From Rhizobium sp. 18065 (GTDB lineage Bacteria; Pseudomonadota; Alphaproteobacteria; Rhizobiales; Rhizobiaceae), in NCBI RefSeq assembly GCF_902706095.1, contig NZ_CACSJP010000001.1, positions 124,001 through 188,000 of the forward strand: a stretch of 64,000 nucleotides of DNA. Reading direction: 5' to 3'. Below are positions 9,560 through 19,712 of this stretch, piece by piece. The position numbers and the translations under genes were made by a program. The stretch's first letter is position 1, and every line of letters begins with the position of its first letter. The notes beneath the pieces are model-generated. The model was not told the DNA's origin and did not search any database. It saw only the letters and a list, made by a program, of their open reading frames with translations.

Positions 9560-9577
9560 TGTCTAGTAATATAGACA
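9560..9577. promoter_or_regulatory. Dyad TGTCTA-N6-TAGACA, candidate PhnF operator
   Basis: Perfect 6-bp arms separated by six A/T-rich bases, 16 bases upstream of the phnG start codon. The size and symmetry suit a GntR/HutC dimer site, and the divergent gene encodes such a regulator. Assignment to PhnF is an inference from position. Confidence 0.55.
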
Positions 9578-9611
9578 ACTATACAAGTTAATGTATGAGT
9601 AAACGCAAGGC

Positions 9612-9629
9612 GTGACAAGCATATGACAG
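9612..9629 (-). promoter_or_regulatory. PHO-box-like PhoB site upstream of phnG
   Basis: Read on the minus strand this is CTGTCAT-ATGC-TTGTCAC: two near-identical 7-base direct repeats spaced by four bases, matching the rhizobial PHO-box pattern (CTGTCAT-N4-CTGTCAT) at 13 of 14 positions counting the tolerated final T/C. It lies 68 bases upstream of the phnG start, suitable for PhoB activation under phosphate limitation. Confidence 0.7.
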
Positions 9630-9654
9630 GCACGGGGCAAGCGGTGGGCCAACG

Positions 9655-10377
9655 GTGATCCAGAGACAGAAGGGCGTGGCCCTGTGGCGGCAGATTTCAG
9701 ACCGGATCCGCGCCAATATCGCCAGTGGTGCTTATGACGCCACCGGCATGGTACCGGCCGAAACGGCACTGGCCGAGGAATTCGGCGTCAACCGCCATAC
9801 CGTTCGCGCCGCCCTGTCGGCCTTGGCACAGGAAGGCATGGTCCGCGCAGTGCAGGGGCGCGGCACGATGATCGAGCGACGCGACAAGTTCGATTTCCCC
9901 ATCGGTCGCCGCACGCGCTTCACCGAAGGCATCGGTGATCAGGCGCGCGATATCAGGGGATTGCTGCTGAATGCCGGTCGTGAAAGTGCCACCGCCGACA
10001 TCGCCACCCGTCTCAAACTTGAAACAGGTACGGAACTCCTGCGTCTGGACGGCGTGCGCAAGGCCGACGGTCGTGCCGTCTCCTGTTCGACCATGTGGTT
10101 CCCGGCGGACCGGTTCGAAGGCATAGACGAGGCCTTCCGCCGGACCGGCTCAATCACCCAGGCGTTGGCCGCCTGCGGTGTACGTGATTATCTGCGCGAG
10201 GTGACGGAGATTTCGGCAGTGCATGCCGAACCGGATGATGTAGCAATGCTGGAACTGACGCCGGGCGCCATCATCCTGGTCACGCGTGCCGTGAATACCG
10301 ATCTTGACGGCGTGCCGATCCAGTATGCAGTGACCCGCTTCCCTGCCGACCGGGTCCAGTTCACCGTCCGCAGCTGA
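9655..10377 (+). CDS. phnF: Phosphonate operon regulator PhnF, GntR/HutC family
   Basis: 240-residue transcriptional regulator: an N-terminal winged helix (residues about 8-75; PAETALAEEFGVNRHTVRAALSAL is the recognition region) and a C-terminal UTRA ligand-binding domain (about 95-235). The start is a GTG at 9655, because the frame is closed by a TGA at 9613 and no ATG lies between. It is transcribed divergently from phnG and probably represses or tunes the phn operon through the dyad at 9560. Confidence 0.9.
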   Translation: MIQRQKGVALWRQISDRIRANIASGAYDATGMVPAETALAEEFGVNRHTVRAALSALAQEGMVRAVQGRGTMIERRDKFDFPIGRRTRFTEGIGDQARDIRGLLLNAGRESATADIATRLKLETGTELLRLDGVRKADGRAVSCSTMWFPADRFEGIDEAFRRTGSITQALAACGVRDYLREVTEISAVHAEPDDVAMLELTPGAIILVTRAVNTDLDGVPIQYAVTRFPADRVQFTVRS

Positions 10378-10384
10378 AACGCAA

Positions 10385-10406
10385 GAAGCCGCCTTGCGGC
10401 GGCTTC
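10385..10406. terminator. Hairpin between convergent phnF and gpmA
   Basis: 9-bp perfect stem GAAGCCGCC / GGCGGCTTC with loop TTGC, lying between two convergent genes. There is no strong T-run on the plus side; on the minus side TTCTTGCGTTT follows. Possibly bidirectional. Confidence 0.55.
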
Positions 10407-10428
10407 CAGAACCCTACCCGGGACGATT

Positions 10429-11064
10429 TTAGTGCGCGCCGGACATGTCGCCGAGCACTTCCTTTGACGCCACGGTCGAATCGGCATTCAGCTTGTAGAC
10501 CATCGGCACGCCGGTCGCGAGATTGACGTTGAGGATCTGCTCCTTGGTCAGCTTGTCGAGCACCATGACCAGCGAGCGCAGCGAATTGCCATGCGCGGCG
10601 ACCAGCACCTTCTCGCCCCGCAGCACCCGCGGCAGGATTTCGGTCAGGTAGTAGGGCCAGACGCGCGCGCCGGTGTCGCGCAGGCTTTCGCCGCCCGGAG
10701 GCGGGATATCGTAGGAACGGCGCCAGATATGCACCTGCTCCTCGCCCCATTTGGCCCGGGCGTCATCCTTGTTGAGCCCCGACAGGTCGCCATAGTCGCG
10801 CTCGTTCAACGCTTCGTCCTTGATCGTCTCCAGACCTGTCTGGCCGACGTTTTCGAGGATGATGTCGCAGGTCCTCTGCGCCCGGCTGAGCACCGAGGTG
10901 AAGGCCACGTCGAACTGGATGCCATAGTCGGCCAGCGCCTTGCCGCCGGCATTGGCTTCCGTGACGCCAAGCTCCGTCAGGTCCGGATCACGCCAGCCGG
11001 TAAACAGGTTCTTCAGATTCCAGTCGCTCTGGCCATGGCGGACGAGCACGAGTGTACCGGTCAT
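10429..11064 (-). CDS. gpmA: 2,3-bisphosphoglycerate-dependent phosphoglycerate mutase
   Basis: Glycolytic enzyme interconverting 3- and 2-phosphoglycerate. 211 residues, the short form common in Rhizobiales. The phosphohistidine motif is [10 protein letters not shown] near residue 10. The substrate-binding segment [21 protein letters not shown] and the second catalytic histidine in [11 protein letters not shown] are present. I chose the ATG at 11064, preceded by AGAGAGGA; a TTG two codons upstream is less likely. Follows dapB after 21 bases. Confidence 0.95.
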   Translation of the reverse strand: MTGTLVLVRHGQSDWNLKNLFTGWRDPDLTELGVTEANAGGKALADYGIQFDVAFTSVLSRAQRTCDIILENVGQTGLETIKDEALNERDYGDLSGLNKDDARAKWGEEQVHIWRRSYDIPPPGGESLRDTGARVWPYYLTEILPRVLRGEKVLVAAHGNSLRSLVMVLDKLTKEQILNVNLATGVPMVYKLNADSTVASKEVLGDMSGAH

Positions 11065-11085
11065 CGACAATTCCTCTCTTGACGA

Positions 11086-11916
11086 TCAGTGGGTGGAAGA
11101 AAGCCCGAGAACATCGAGCATGGTATAGCGTCCGGGCTTCTTGTCCCGGGCCCAGGTGGCGGCCTTGACGGCGCCACGGGCAAAGATCGTCCGGTCAAGC
11201 GCGCTGTGCGACAGGGTCACCAACTCGCCTTCGCCAGCCAGAATGACGGAATGTTCGCCAACGACGGAACCGCCGCGTAACGTGGCAAAGCCGATCGAGC
11301 CTTCTTCACGCGCGCCCGTATGCCCGTCGCGAACGCGGACCGAAGCATCGGACAGGTCGACGCCACGACCGGCTGCGGCAGCCTCCCCCAACAGAAGGGC
11401 GGTGCCCGAAGGCGCGTCGACCTTGTGCTTATGGTGCATTTCCAGCACCTCGATGTCCCAGTCCGCGGCTTCAAGAGCTTTCGCCGCCTGCTGGACCAGA
11501 ACCGACAGAAGATTAAGCCCGAGGCTCATATTGCCCGACTTGACCACGCGGGCATGCCGCGCGGCCGCATCGATTTTCGCCTCATGTTCCGGGCCGCAAC
11601 CGGTCGTACCGATGATATGCACGATGCGCGCCTGGGCGGCGAGTGCCGCAAATTCCGTCGTAGTCTCTGGTGCGCTGAAGTCGATCACGCCATCGGCATG
11701 CAGGAAAGCGGCCAGCGGATCGTCAGTGATCGGCACGCCAAGATGACCACATCCTGCGATTTCACCGGCATCGCTCCCGATCACCACCGATCCTGGCCGC
11801 CCGAGAGCCGCATGCAGAACCACTGTGTCAGAATCGGCAATCACCTGGATCAAGGCTTTGCCCATCCGGCCGGCAGCACCGACAACGACAAGCTTCATCG
11901 GGGTATCCATGGTCAT
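11086..11916 (-). CDS. dapB: 4-hydroxy-tetrahydrodipicolinate reductase
   Basis: Lysine/diaminopimelate pathway reductase. 276 residues. NAD(P)-binding motif [11 protein letters not shown] at the N-terminus. GTTGCGPEH is the turn near the active site, [10 protein letters not shown] follows, and the catalytic signature is [16 protein letters not shown] with its His and Lys pair. Begins six bases after the ABC exporter gene, suggesting one transcript with it and gpmA. Confidence 0.95.
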   Translation of the reverse strand: MTMDTPMKLVVVGAAGRMGKALIQVIADSDTVVLHAALGRPGSVVIGSDAGEIAGCGHLGVPITDDPLAAFLHADGVIDFSAPETTTEFAALAAQARIVHIIGTTGCGPEHEAKIDAAARHARVVKSGNMSLGLNLLSVLVQQAAKALEAADWDIEVLEMHHKHKVDAPSGTALLLGEAAAAGRGVDLSDASVRVRDGHTGAREEGSIGFATLRGGSVVGEHSVILAGEGELVTLSHSALDRTIFARGAVKAATWARDKKPGRYTMLDVLGLSSTH

Positions 11917-11922
11917 CCGTCC

Positions 11923-13716
11923 CTAGAGCGTTTCTGGTTCGGCTGGCGCCGATTGCAGGCTGTTGAGACGAGCGTAGAGCCCGCCCGGCTGCTTCGCAAG
12001 GCTCTCATGCGTGCCTTCTTCGACCACAAGCCCGTCTTGCATCGCAATGATCTTGTCGGCGTTCATCACGGTCGAAAGCCGGTGGGCGATCACGACAACG
12101 GTACGGCCGTTCATCGCCTCGTCCAGGGCTTTCTGCACCGCGGCTTCCGATTCCGTGTCGAGCGACGAAGTCGCCTCGTCGAGCAGCAGTATCGGCGCAT
12201 TGCGCACCAGGGCGCGGGCAATGGACAGCCGCTGGCGCTGGCCGCCCGACAGCGTCACGCCGTTTTCGCCGACCGGCGTATCATAGCCCATCGGCTGGGC
12301 CAGGATGAAGTCGTGCGCATAGGCGAGCCTTGCGGCCTCTTCGATCTCGGCATCTGTGGCATCGGGTCGGCCATATCGGATATTGTCGCGGATCGTGCCC
12401 TCGAACAGATAGGGTTGCTGCGAGACATAGGCGATGTGCTGGCGAAGCGATGCCTTGGTCACATTGGCAATGTCCTGGCCATCGATCAGGATCTGCCCTG
12501 CCAATGGGTCGTAGAACCGCGGTACCAGCGTGATCACGGTGGATTTTCCGGCGCCCGACGGGCCGACCAGCGCCGTCGTCTCGCCGCCCTCGGCTGTAAA
12601 GCTCAGGCCTTTCAGCGTCTTTTCGTTGGCGCCGTAGGCAAATTGCACATCGCGGAACTCGATCCTTGCCGCGCTGACGGACAGAGGTTTCGCCCCATCC
12701 TTGTCGCGCTGGTGCGGCTGCATGTCGAGAAGGTCGTAGATCATCCGCGCATTGACGACGGCGCGTTCCATATGCACCTGCAGGCGGGCCAGGCGCCGGG
12801 CGGGTTCATAGGCGAGCAGCAGCGCTGTCACGAAGGAGAAGAAGGCGCCCGGCAGCATGCCGCCATAGATCGACTGATAGGCGGCATAGGCCAGCACGCT
12901 GGAGATGGCCACGCCGGCAAAGGTTTCCGTCAGCGGCGAGGTGCGCTCGCTCAGGCGGGCAATCCGGTTGGAGCGATGTTCGGCCGCGTCGATCGTGCCC
13001 TGGATCTTGCGCGACAGTTCGGCTTCCATGGTGAAGGCCTTGACGATCGCGATACCCTGGATCGTCTCCTGCATCGCGCCCATGACATGCGCGTTGTAGA
13101 GCACGGACTCGCGCGTCGCGCTGCGCAGCCGCTTCGAGATATAGCGCAGCGCCAGCAGCAGCGGCGGCGCAATCACGAAGACCATCAGCGTCAGCAGCGC
13201 ATCCTGGTAGATCATCACCCCGACCAGCGCGATCAGCGTCAGCAGGTCTCTCGCCAGCGAGGTAATAGTCAGGTTCAGCACATCGCGGATCCCGTCGATG
13301 TTCTGGCTGATCTGTGCTGCCAGATGCGACGATCGCGCGTCGGAGAAATAGCCGATCGACAGCGTCATCAGATGGGCAAAAAGCCGGCGCTGGTAACGCG
13401 CCACGATGTTGTTGCCGATCTTCGACAGCGTCACCGCCTGGCCGTAGCTGGCAAAGCCGCGCAGCACGAACGAGGCAAGGATGGCGCCGCAGATTAGCCA
13501 GATCAGATCGGCGCGGCGATTGGCAAAGGTTTCGTTGATCACCGATTCCATGATCCAGGCGGTGAATGCCGTGGTCAGGGCAACGGTGATCAGACAGATC
13601 ACGGCAAAGACATAGCCGCCGATATGATCGCGGCCGTTTTCCGACATGATGCGTTTCAGCATGGCTGTGACGCTGCCTGAATCTGCTACTGTTTTGTTGG
13701 TGCCGCTGGCGTCCAA
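11923..13716 (-). CDS. ABC exporter, fused membrane and ATPase domains (MsbA/lipid-A-type)
   Basis: Half-transporter of about 597 residues: six transmembrane helices in the first 330 residues, then an ATPase with Walker A GPSGAGKST, signature LSGGQRQRLSIARAL and Walker B ILLLDEATSSLDTE. It resembles MsbA-type lipid or multidrug exporters; the substrate is not shown. Start uncertain: TTG at 13716 has GGGAAG upstream and gives a plausible N-terminus, while the first ATG (13662, MLKRIMSENG) lacks a ribosome site. The frame open to 13896 is unlikely to be translated. Its stop codon lies inside a TAGAGCGTTT motif. Confidence 0.88.
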   Translation of the reverse strand: MDASGTNKTVADSGSVTAMLKRIMSENGRDHIGGYVFAVICLITVALTTAFTAWIMESVINETFANRRADLIWLICGAILASFVLRGFASYGQAVTLSKIGNNIVARYQRRLFAHLMTLSIGYFSDARSSHLAAQISQNIDGIRDVLNLTITSLARDLLTLIALVGVMIYQDALLTLMVFVIAPPLLLALRYISKRLRSATRESVLYNAHVMGAMQETIQGIAIVKAFTMEAELSRKIQGTIDAAEHRSNRIARLSERTSPLTETFAGVAISSVLAYAAYQSIYGGMLPGAFFSFVTALLLAYEPARRLARLQVHMERAVVNARMIYDLLDMQPHQRDKDGAKPLSVSAARIEFRDVQFAYGANEKTLKGLSFTAEGGETTALVGPSGAGKSTVITLVPRFYDPLAGQILIDGQDIANVTKASLRQHIAYVSQQPYLFEGTIRDNIRYGRPDATDAEIEEAARLAYAHDFILAQPMGYDTPVGENGVTLSGGQRQRLSIARALVRNAPILLLDEATSSLDTESEAAVQKALDEAMNGRTVVVIAHRLSTVMNADKIIAMQDGLVVEEGTHESLAKQPGGLYARLNSLQSAPAEPETL

Positions 13717-13828
13717 GAAAAGACTTCCCGTGCGATTTCGCTCAATGCGCCCTTCTGGACACCGCCGCTCTATAGCCAGTCGCGCCGCGTTTGGCCATAG
13801 CTGCCCAATTTTGGGCACATGCGCCGTC

Positions 13829-14872
13829 TCAGCGGTGCCAGTGCCGTCCTTCTGTTGCAAGCCCGAAGCCGCCGGGATTGCAGGCATAGGCCGCAAGACC
13901 CGAAAGTGCCGCCTGCGGATGGGTGACCACGAATGTCGGAATGCTTTTCATCAGCGCCGAATGCGGAGCCTTGTCCTCGAAGGCCGCGCGAAACTCCGGC
14001 TTTTCCAGCGCCGGCAGGATCTTCGGCGAGATGCCGCCGGCGAGGAAAACCCCACCGCGCGCCATGAAGATCAGTGCCAGATCGCCGGCAACCCGGCCGA
14101 GATAGGTGGCAAAAAGACTGAGCGCTTCAGCCGCCAGCGGATCGGAACCACTGAGCCCTGCAACGGAGATATCGGCAGGTTCGCTATAGCGCGGCGTTTG
14201 TTCGCCCTCGGCCCGGCAGAGCGCCTGATAGATGTTCATCAGGCCGCGGCCGGAAAGCAGCTCCTCGGCCGAAATGCGGCCGAGCGTTGCGGTCGGATCC
14301 TTCACCGGCACCAGAAACGGCCAGATCTGCCGATCGCGTGCAGTGCGCGGTCCGACATCCACATGCCCCCCTTCACCCGGCACCGGGAACCAGGTGTCGC
14401 GGGCATGCACGAGACCGGCAACGCCAAGACCGGTGCCGGGCCCGAGAACGGCGCGCGATGCAACGGGCGCATCGGTGACCGGTCCCAGCGGATGCCGGTA
14501 TTGCGGCGCAAGCGTTGCCGCAGCCAGCGCCTGCGCCTCGAAATCGTTGAGCAGCAGAACGGACTCGAAGCCCAGGTCTGCCATCAGTGTCTTCGGTTTG
14601 ACCACCCAGGGATAGTTGGTCAACGGTACTTCGTCGCCGTCGATCGGCCCGGCCATGGCGATGATCAGCGTGCGCGGCTGGTGCGTTGTCTTTGCGAGAA
14701 CGCTCTGCCGGATCGCATCGTCGATCGTGGCAAAATCCTTGTTCACCACATTCGGGAACGGCACGGTTTCTCCGCTTTCATCGACCAGAATGGAAAAGCG
14801 CGCATTGGTGCCGCCGATATCGCCGATCAGGATGGGAAAGCTGAGCTGGTTGTCGCTGGATGTCTGGGCCAT
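13829..14872 (-). CDS. glk: Glucokinase
   Basis: ATP-dependent glucose phosphorylation at C6. 347 residues, normal for the bacterial Glk (hexokinase-like) family. The ATP phosphate loop is [15 protein letters not shown] at residue 15; the sugar-binding [11 protein letters not shown] and [11 protein letters not shown] motifs, the [10 protein letters not shown] motif and the [11 protein letters not shown] motif near the C-terminus are all present. Lies 35 bases after mgsA, so both likely share a transcript at the glycolysis/methylglyoxal branch. Confidence 0.95.
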   Translation of the reverse strand: MAQTSSDNQLSFPILIGDIGGTNARFSILVDESGETVPFPNVVNKDFATIDDAIRQSVLAKTTHQPRTLIIAMAGPIDGDEVPLTNYPWVVKPKTLMADLGFESVLLLNDFEAQALAAATLAPQYRHPLGPVTDAPVASRAVLGPGTGLGVAGLVHARDTWFPVPGEGGHVDVGPRTARDRQIWPFLVPVKDPTATLGRISAEELLSGRGLMNIYQALCRAEGEQTPRYSEPADISVAGLSGSDPLAAEALSLFATYLGRVAGDLALIFMARGGVFLAGGISPKILPALEKPEFRAAFEDKAPHSALMKSIPTFVVTHPQAALSGLAAYACNPGGFGLATEGRHWHR

Positions 14873-14907
14873 GGTCTATCCGTTTCGAGCCGCGTGAAGC
14901 GCGTGTT

Positions 14908-15288
14908 TCAGGCGACCGGAGTGGTCATCAGGATTTCGGCAGTCGCAAGGTTGAGCGCCATGGGAATATCGTAAACCGTGGCAAGCCGCATCAATGCCTT
15001 CACATCGACATCATGCGGCATCGAAGTCAGCGGATCGACGAAAAACACCAGCACATCCACCTCACCGGTCGCGATCAAGGCGCCGATCTGCTGGTCGCCG
15101 CCCAGCGGACCGCTTTTCAGCGGCGTGACATCGAGCTCCGGACAGGCATCCTTTACCCGGCCGCCGGTCGTGCCGGTCGCGACGATCCGCCAGCCGGTCA
15201 GACGGGCCTGGTGACGCCGGGCGAACTCCGCCATGTCGTCTTTCTTCTGGTCATGGGCAATCAGGGCGATGCATTTTGCGCGGGTCAT
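14908..15288 (-). CDS. mgsA: Methylglyoxal synthase
   Basis: Converts dihydroxyacetone phosphate to methylglyoxal and phosphate, a bypass when phosphate is scarce. 126 residues from the ATG at 15288 ([13 protein letters not shown]). The phosphate-binding GTTGGRV turn and the catalytic Asp in [11 protein letters not shown] are present, as is the FVDPL motif. The open frame upstream to 15372 has no good start signal and is unlike the family. Confidence 0.94.
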   Translation of the reverse strand: MTRAKCIALIAHDQKKDDMAEFARRHQARLTGWRIVATGTTGGRVKDACPELDVTPLKSGPLGGDQQIGALIATGEVDVLVFFVDPLTSMPHDVDVKALMRLATVYDIPMALNLATAEILMTTPVA

Positions 15289-15384
15289 GATGAGGATCTG
15301 CGGCTCTTTTAAATCGATTTGACTTAAACCCTGTAGCCCAGGTCGAGCGGCTTGAAAAGCCACCGCCTGCAAGCCGCTTTGCGC

Positions 15385-16455
15385 TCACTGACCCGCTGGC
15401 CGGGGCAGCGGGACGGGAACGAGGGCGGGCAGTGCAAACATCGCCGTTCCATCCGCAGTAGGCGCGCTCGGTGCCGCAAAAGCTGAGGCTGTCGTCGGCA
15501 TCCTGCCATTGCCGCGATACGTGGCCTCGAGCTCGCTATCCGGCGATGGTGCACCAAGGATCATCGCGCAGGCCTTTGGCAAGGCTGACAGCTGCATCGG
15601 CTTGGGTTTGGGCGCCGGCTTGGCGTTCGGATCCTTTTTCGGCGGTGCCCATGGCTCGTCGGTAAACCACCACGCCAGCGATTTGTCGCATCCATCACCA
15701 CGACCGATCGGATCCTGCGACTTGCAGCCGACGGAATCCGCCGGGCACTTGATTCGCACATGGAAATGGTAGTCGTGGCCGTAATAGGGACGAACCTTGC
15801 CGAGATCGCTGCGGTCGCCGGTCCATGTCTCGCAAAGCTTTTTCTTGATCGCCGGATTGACGAAGATGCGCTCGACCTGCGGATAGCTGGCCGCCCGCAT
15901 GATCACGGCTGCATGTGCCGGCGTCCAGACCTTAGGGTCCACGGTCAGGAATGCCTTCGGCTTCAGCATGGTCGTGGCGGAGATGTTCTCCCGCTCGCTG
16001 GAGGTCAGAGTGCGAGACGGCATCGGCGTCAGCCAGATATCGGCGTCGAGCCCGATCTGGTGCGAGGCATGGCCAGTCAGCATCGGCCCACCACGCGGCT
16101 GCGAAATGTCGCCGAGAAGAAGCCCGGGCCAGTTGTCATAGCGTGCCGCATCCTGCGACAACTGTTCCAGCGTCGCGATCATCTGCGGATGGCCCCAGCG
16201 CCTGTTGCGCGACAGCCGCATCGCCTGCCATGTCGGTCCATCGGTCGGGATCGCCACGCCACCAGCAAGGCAGCCCTTGGAATAGAAGCCATAGGCGGTC
16301 GGTTCGGCCCGTGCCGGCAGTTTCATGCCGCCAAATAACTCCTTGGCCGGCGGCCCATCGGCGGCGATTGCCTCGGGCGCGGCGGCGCCGAGTGCTGCCA
16401 CCAGCATCAAGGCCTTGGCAATCCTGCCGGAGCGTTTCACCGATCTCATCGTCAT
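15385..16455 (-). CDS. mepA: Penicillin-insensitive murein endopeptidase MepA
   Basis: Periplasmic LAS-family zinc metallopeptidase that cuts D-Ala-mDAP cross-links in peptidoglycan. 356 residues with a Sec signal peptide (cleavage near residue 31, AIAADG). Zinc and catalytic residues are in HASHQIGLDADIW and YYGHDYHFHVR, and the GCDKSLAWWF segment is typical. The final 80 residues are Pro/Ala-rich and add length compared with E. coli MepA (274). Start could be either of the two close ATG codons. Confidence 0.94.
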   Translation of the reverse strand: MTMRSVKRSGRIAKALMLVAALGAAAPEAIAADGPPAKELFGGMKLPARAEPTAYGFYSKGCLAGGVAIPTDGPTWQAMRLSRNRRWGHPQMIATLEQLSQDAARYDNWPGLLLGDISQPRGGPMLTGHASHQIGLDADIWLTPMPSRTLTSSERENISATTMLKPKAFLTVDPKVWTPAHAAVIMRAASYPQVERIFVNPAIKKKLCETWTGDRSDLGKVRPYYGHDYHFHVRIKCPADSVGCKSQDPIGRGDGCDKSLAWWFTDEPWAPPKKDPNAKPAPKPKPMQLSALPKACAMILGAPSPDSELEATYRGNGRMPTTASAFAAPSAPTADGTAMFALPALVPVPLPRPAGQ

Positions 16456-16634
16456 ACATCCTCATTCATCACGGCATCCGGGATTGCGACCCCGAACGAT
16501 TCACCTGAGTCTATCCTGAATGGCGATTTTGGTGAATCTGCGAATGTGCACCCGCTCACTTCTGTGTCAGCCGTCTGTATTTTGCCGTCATTTGCCCTAT
16601 TCTGCACTCAAGCAAAAACTAAAGGGGTTGGCGG

Positions 16635-18473
16635 ATGGCATTGGCAAGGCGGATTGCGACATCGTTTCTGGGGCTACTGCTCTGCGGCCCGGCTCTGGGC
16701 GTTCAGGCACAGGAACCGGAATGGCGTCATGCACTCGCCGTCATCGAGGCGCCGAAATACCCCAAGGACTTCGAGCGCTTTTCCTATGTGAACCCCGATG
16801 CTCCCAAGGCTGGAAACATCAACCTCTCGGCGTCCGGCACCTTCGATAGCTTCAATCCGGTTCTCGACAAGGGCGAGTTGGCCGCAGGCCTTGCGCCACG
16901 GCTGTCGCTGGTCACGGAAACGCTGCTGAAGCCATCCATGGACGAAGTCGATGCCGTCTACGGCCTGCTGGCCGAAGCCGTCTACTATCCGGAGGACTAC
17001 GCCTACGCCAGGTTCCGCCTGCGGCCGGAAGCCAAATGGGCCGATGGCGTGCCGGTGACGCCCGAGGATGTCATTTTCAGCTTCGACAAGTTCAAGGAAC
17101 TCAATCCGTTATACTCGACCTACTACAACCACGTCGTGAAGGCGGAAAAGACCGGTGATCGCGAGGTCACATTTACGTTCGATGAAAAGAACAATCGCGA
17201 ACTGCCGGTAATTGTCGGCGAACTGGATATCGTCCCCAAGCACTGGTGGACCGCCAACGGCCCGGATGGAAAGCCACGTGACATTTCCAGGACGACCCTT
17301 GAGCCGATCCTGGGATCGGGACCATACCGGATCGCCTCGTTCACCCCCGGCGCCAAGATCCGCTACGAATTGCGCGACGACTATTGGGGCAAGGATCTCA
17401 ACGTCAATATCGGCTACAACAACTTCCAGAGCCAGACCTATACCTACTTCGCCGATCTGGACGTCGAGTTCGAAGCCTTCCGCTCCGGAGGCGTTGATTT
17501 CTGGTCCGAAAATTCGGCCATGCGCTGGGCACGGTCCTATGATTTTCCCGCCGTCGCCGACGGCCGGGTCAAGCGGCAGGTCCTCGATAACGAATACAAG
17601 ACCTCGGGCGTTCTTGTCGGCTTCGTTCCGAACATGCGCCGCGAGATGTTCAAGGATGCCCGCGTGCGCAAGGCCTTGAACTACGCGTTCGATTTCGAGG
17701 AACTGAACCGGACGATCTTCTTCGATCAGTACAAGCGCATCGACAGCTATTTCTACGGCTCCGAACTCGCCTCCAAGGGCCTGCCCGAGGGCAAGGAACT
17801 GGAAATCCTCAAAGGTCTGGGCGGTGACGTCGCGCCGGAAGTGCTGACGCAGGAATACAGGAACCCGGTCGGCGGCGATGGCGCAAAGCTGCGCGACAAT
17901 CTGCGTCAGGCGCTCGCGCTGCTGAAGGAAGCCGGCTACGAATTGCGCAATGGCAAGATGGTGCTGGCCTCGACCGGCGCCCCGCTGCAGTTCGAAATCT
18001 TGCTGAACGGTCCGACCATCGAGCGCGTCGCGATCCCCTTCGCAGACAATCTCCGCAAGATCGGCATTCAGGCCAATGTCCGCACGGTCGATGCCGCCCA
18101 GTATGCAAACCGCGTCCGCAGCTTCGACTATGACATGATCTATCTCGGCTGGGCACAAAGCCTCAATCCGGGCAATGAGCAGCGCGACTACTGGGGCTCG
18201 AAGTCCGTCGATCAGCAGGGATCGCGCAACTATGCCGGCATTTCCAATCCCGGGATCGACAAGCTGATCAACCAGATCATCTTTGCCAAGGATCGCGACA
18301 CCCTGATCCCGACGGTCAAGGCACTCGATCGTGTGTTGCTGGCCGGGAACTATACCTTGCCCACCTATACGCTGCGGTCCTCGCGTATCGCCTATTGGGA
18401 CAAGTTCGATCATGCCGAATTGCCGGCCTATGGCATTGGTTTTCCCTCGATCTGGTGGTCGAAGACGCCATGA
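16635..18473 (+). CDS. yejA: Peptide ABC transporter substrate-binding protein YejA
   Basis: Periplasmic oligopeptide-binding protein of the YejABEF importer (known in enterobacteria for microcin C uptake and in rhizobia for peptide uptake). 612 residues with a signal peptide ending near residue 27 (GVQAQEPEW). Family hallmarks are the YVNPDAPKAGNINLSASGTFD segment after the N-terminus and the LRPEAKWADGVPVTPEDVIFS motif of SBP family 5. AAAGGGG lies 12-16 bases before the ATG. First gene of the transporter operon; 144 bases without an obvious gene follow before yejB. Confidence 0.94.
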   Translation: MALARRIATSFLGLLLCGPALGVQAQEPEWRHALAVIEAPKYPKDFERFSYVNPDAPKAGNINLSASGTFDSFNPVLDKGELAAGLAPRLSLVTETLLKPSMDEVDAVYGLLAEAVYYPEDYAYARFRLRPEAKWADGVPVTPEDVIFSFDKFKELNPLYSTYYNHVVKAEKTGDREVTFTFDEKNNRELPVIVGELDIVPKHWWTANGPDGKPRDISRTTLEPILGSGPYRIASFTPGAKIRYELRDDYWGKDLNVNIGYNNFQSQTYTYFADLDVEFEAFRSGGVDFWSENSAMRWARSYDFPAVADGRVKRQVLDNEYKTSGVLVGFVPNMRREMFKDARVRKALNYAFDFEELNRTIFFDQYKRIDSYFYGSELASKGLPEGKELEILKGLGGDVAPEVLTQEYRNPVGGDGAKLRDNLRQALALLKEAGYELRNGKMVLASTGAPLQFEILLNGPTIERVAIPFADNLRKIGIQANVRTVDAAQYANRVRSFDYDMIYLGWAQSLNPGNEQRDYWGSKSVDQQGSRNYAGISNPGIDKLINQIIFAKDRDTLIPTVKALDRVLLAGNYTLPTYTLRSSRIAYWDKFDHAELPAYGIGFPSIWWSKTP

Positions 18474-18617
18474 TGTTTATCAGCGGGACTTGTGCGCCGA
18501 AGCTGGCTATCAAGGGATGTATAGCGCGAATCGCTTTTGCAGGAGGGCCGACGGATTGGCTGACGGACAGGGACTGTGGTTTGACAGCGGCGCACGATCC
18601 GCGATGAGGCGCGTTCC

Positions 18618-19712
18618 ATGACAGCCTATATTTTCCGCCGGCTTCTGCTGATGATCCCGACGATCATCGGCATCATGGGCATCTCCTTTGCTGTCATCCA
18701 GTTTGCCCCGGGCGGCCCGGTGGAACAGGTGATTGCCCAGCTCAGCGGCCAGGGCGACAGCGCCGATGCCAGACTATCCGGCGGCGGTGATATGCTCGGC
18801 CAGCAGATGGGCGGAGACGAGGGCGGCGCGCGCTATCGCGGCGCCCAGGGTCTCGATCCGGAACTCATCGCCAAGCTCGAAAAGCAGTTCGGCTTCGACA
18901 AGCCGCCGCTCGAACGTTTCCTCGAGATGATGTGGAATTATATCCGCTTCGATTTCGGCGAGAGCTTCTTCCGCAACACTTCGGTGATTGACCTGATCAT
19001 CGAGAAGATGCCGGTGTCGATCTCGCTCGGCGTCTGGGTCCTGCTGATCTCCTATGCGATTTCGATACCGCTCGGCATCAAGAAGGCCGTTCAGGATGGC
19101 TCGACTTTTGACGTCTGGACATCGGGTGTCATCGTTATCGGTTATGCCGTCCCGAGCTTCCTGTTCGGCATCCTGCTGATCGTCGTCTTTGCCGGCGGAT
19201 CGTTTTTCGACTGGTTCCCGCTGCGCGGCCTGACCTCGGACAATTTCGCCGAACTCAGCTGGTGGCAGAAGATTCTCGACTACTTCTGGCATTTGACCCT
19301 ACCCTTGATCGCCCTGCTTCTGTCGGCCTTTGCCACGACGACGCTGCTGACCAAGAATTCCTTCATCGATGAGATCAAGAAGCAATATGTCGTCACCGCC
19401 CGCGCCAAGGGGCTGGGCGAACGTCAGGTGCTCTACGGCCATGTGTTCCGCAACGCCATGCTGATCGTGATTGCCGGCATTCCGGCAGCCTTCATCTCGG
19501 CCTTTTTCACCGGCTCCCTGCTGATCGAGAACATCTTCTCGCTCGATGGCCTTGGCCGCCTCGGTTACCTTGCCGTGGTCAATCGCGACTATCCGATCGT
19601 CTTTGCCACGCTCTACATCTTCTCGCTGATGGGCCTCGTCGTCGGCCTGATCTCCGATTTGATCTACACCTGGATCGATCCACGCATCGATTTCGATAGG
19701 AGGGATATCTGA
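18618..19712 (+). CDS. yejB: Peptide ABC transporter permease YejB
   Basis: Inner-membrane permease of 364 residues. The first helix is at residues 7-30 ([21 protein letters not shown]). A long periplasmic loop rich in Gly/Asp follows, then five further helices with the EAA loop ([23 protein letters not shown]). Length and the large first loop match YejB more than DppB/OppB. The stop codon shares one base with the yejE start (TGATG). Confidence 0.94.
   Translation: MTAYIFRRLLLMIPTIIGIMGISFAVIQFAPGGPVEQVIAQLSGQGDSADARLSGGGDMLGQQMGGDEGGARYRGAQGLDPELIAKLEKQFGFDKPPLERFLEMMWNYIRFDFGESFFRNTSVIDLIIEKMPVSISLGVWVLLISYAISIPLGIKKAVQDGSTFDVWTSGVIVIGYAVPSFLFGILLIVVFAGGSFFDWFPLRGLTSDNFAELSWWQKILDYFWHLTLPLIALLLSAFATTTLLTKNSFIDEIKKQYVVTARAKGLGERQVLYGHVFRNAMLIVIAGIPAAFISAFFTGSLLIENIFSLDGLGRLGYLAVVNRDYPIVFATLYIFSLMGLVVGLISDLIYTWIDPRIDFDRRDI

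Noticed and set aside
18474..18617. Overlapping small ORF (18395-18607) between yejA and yejB
   Set aside because: Runs through the yejA 3' end in another frame, has no ribosome site and no protein-like composition.
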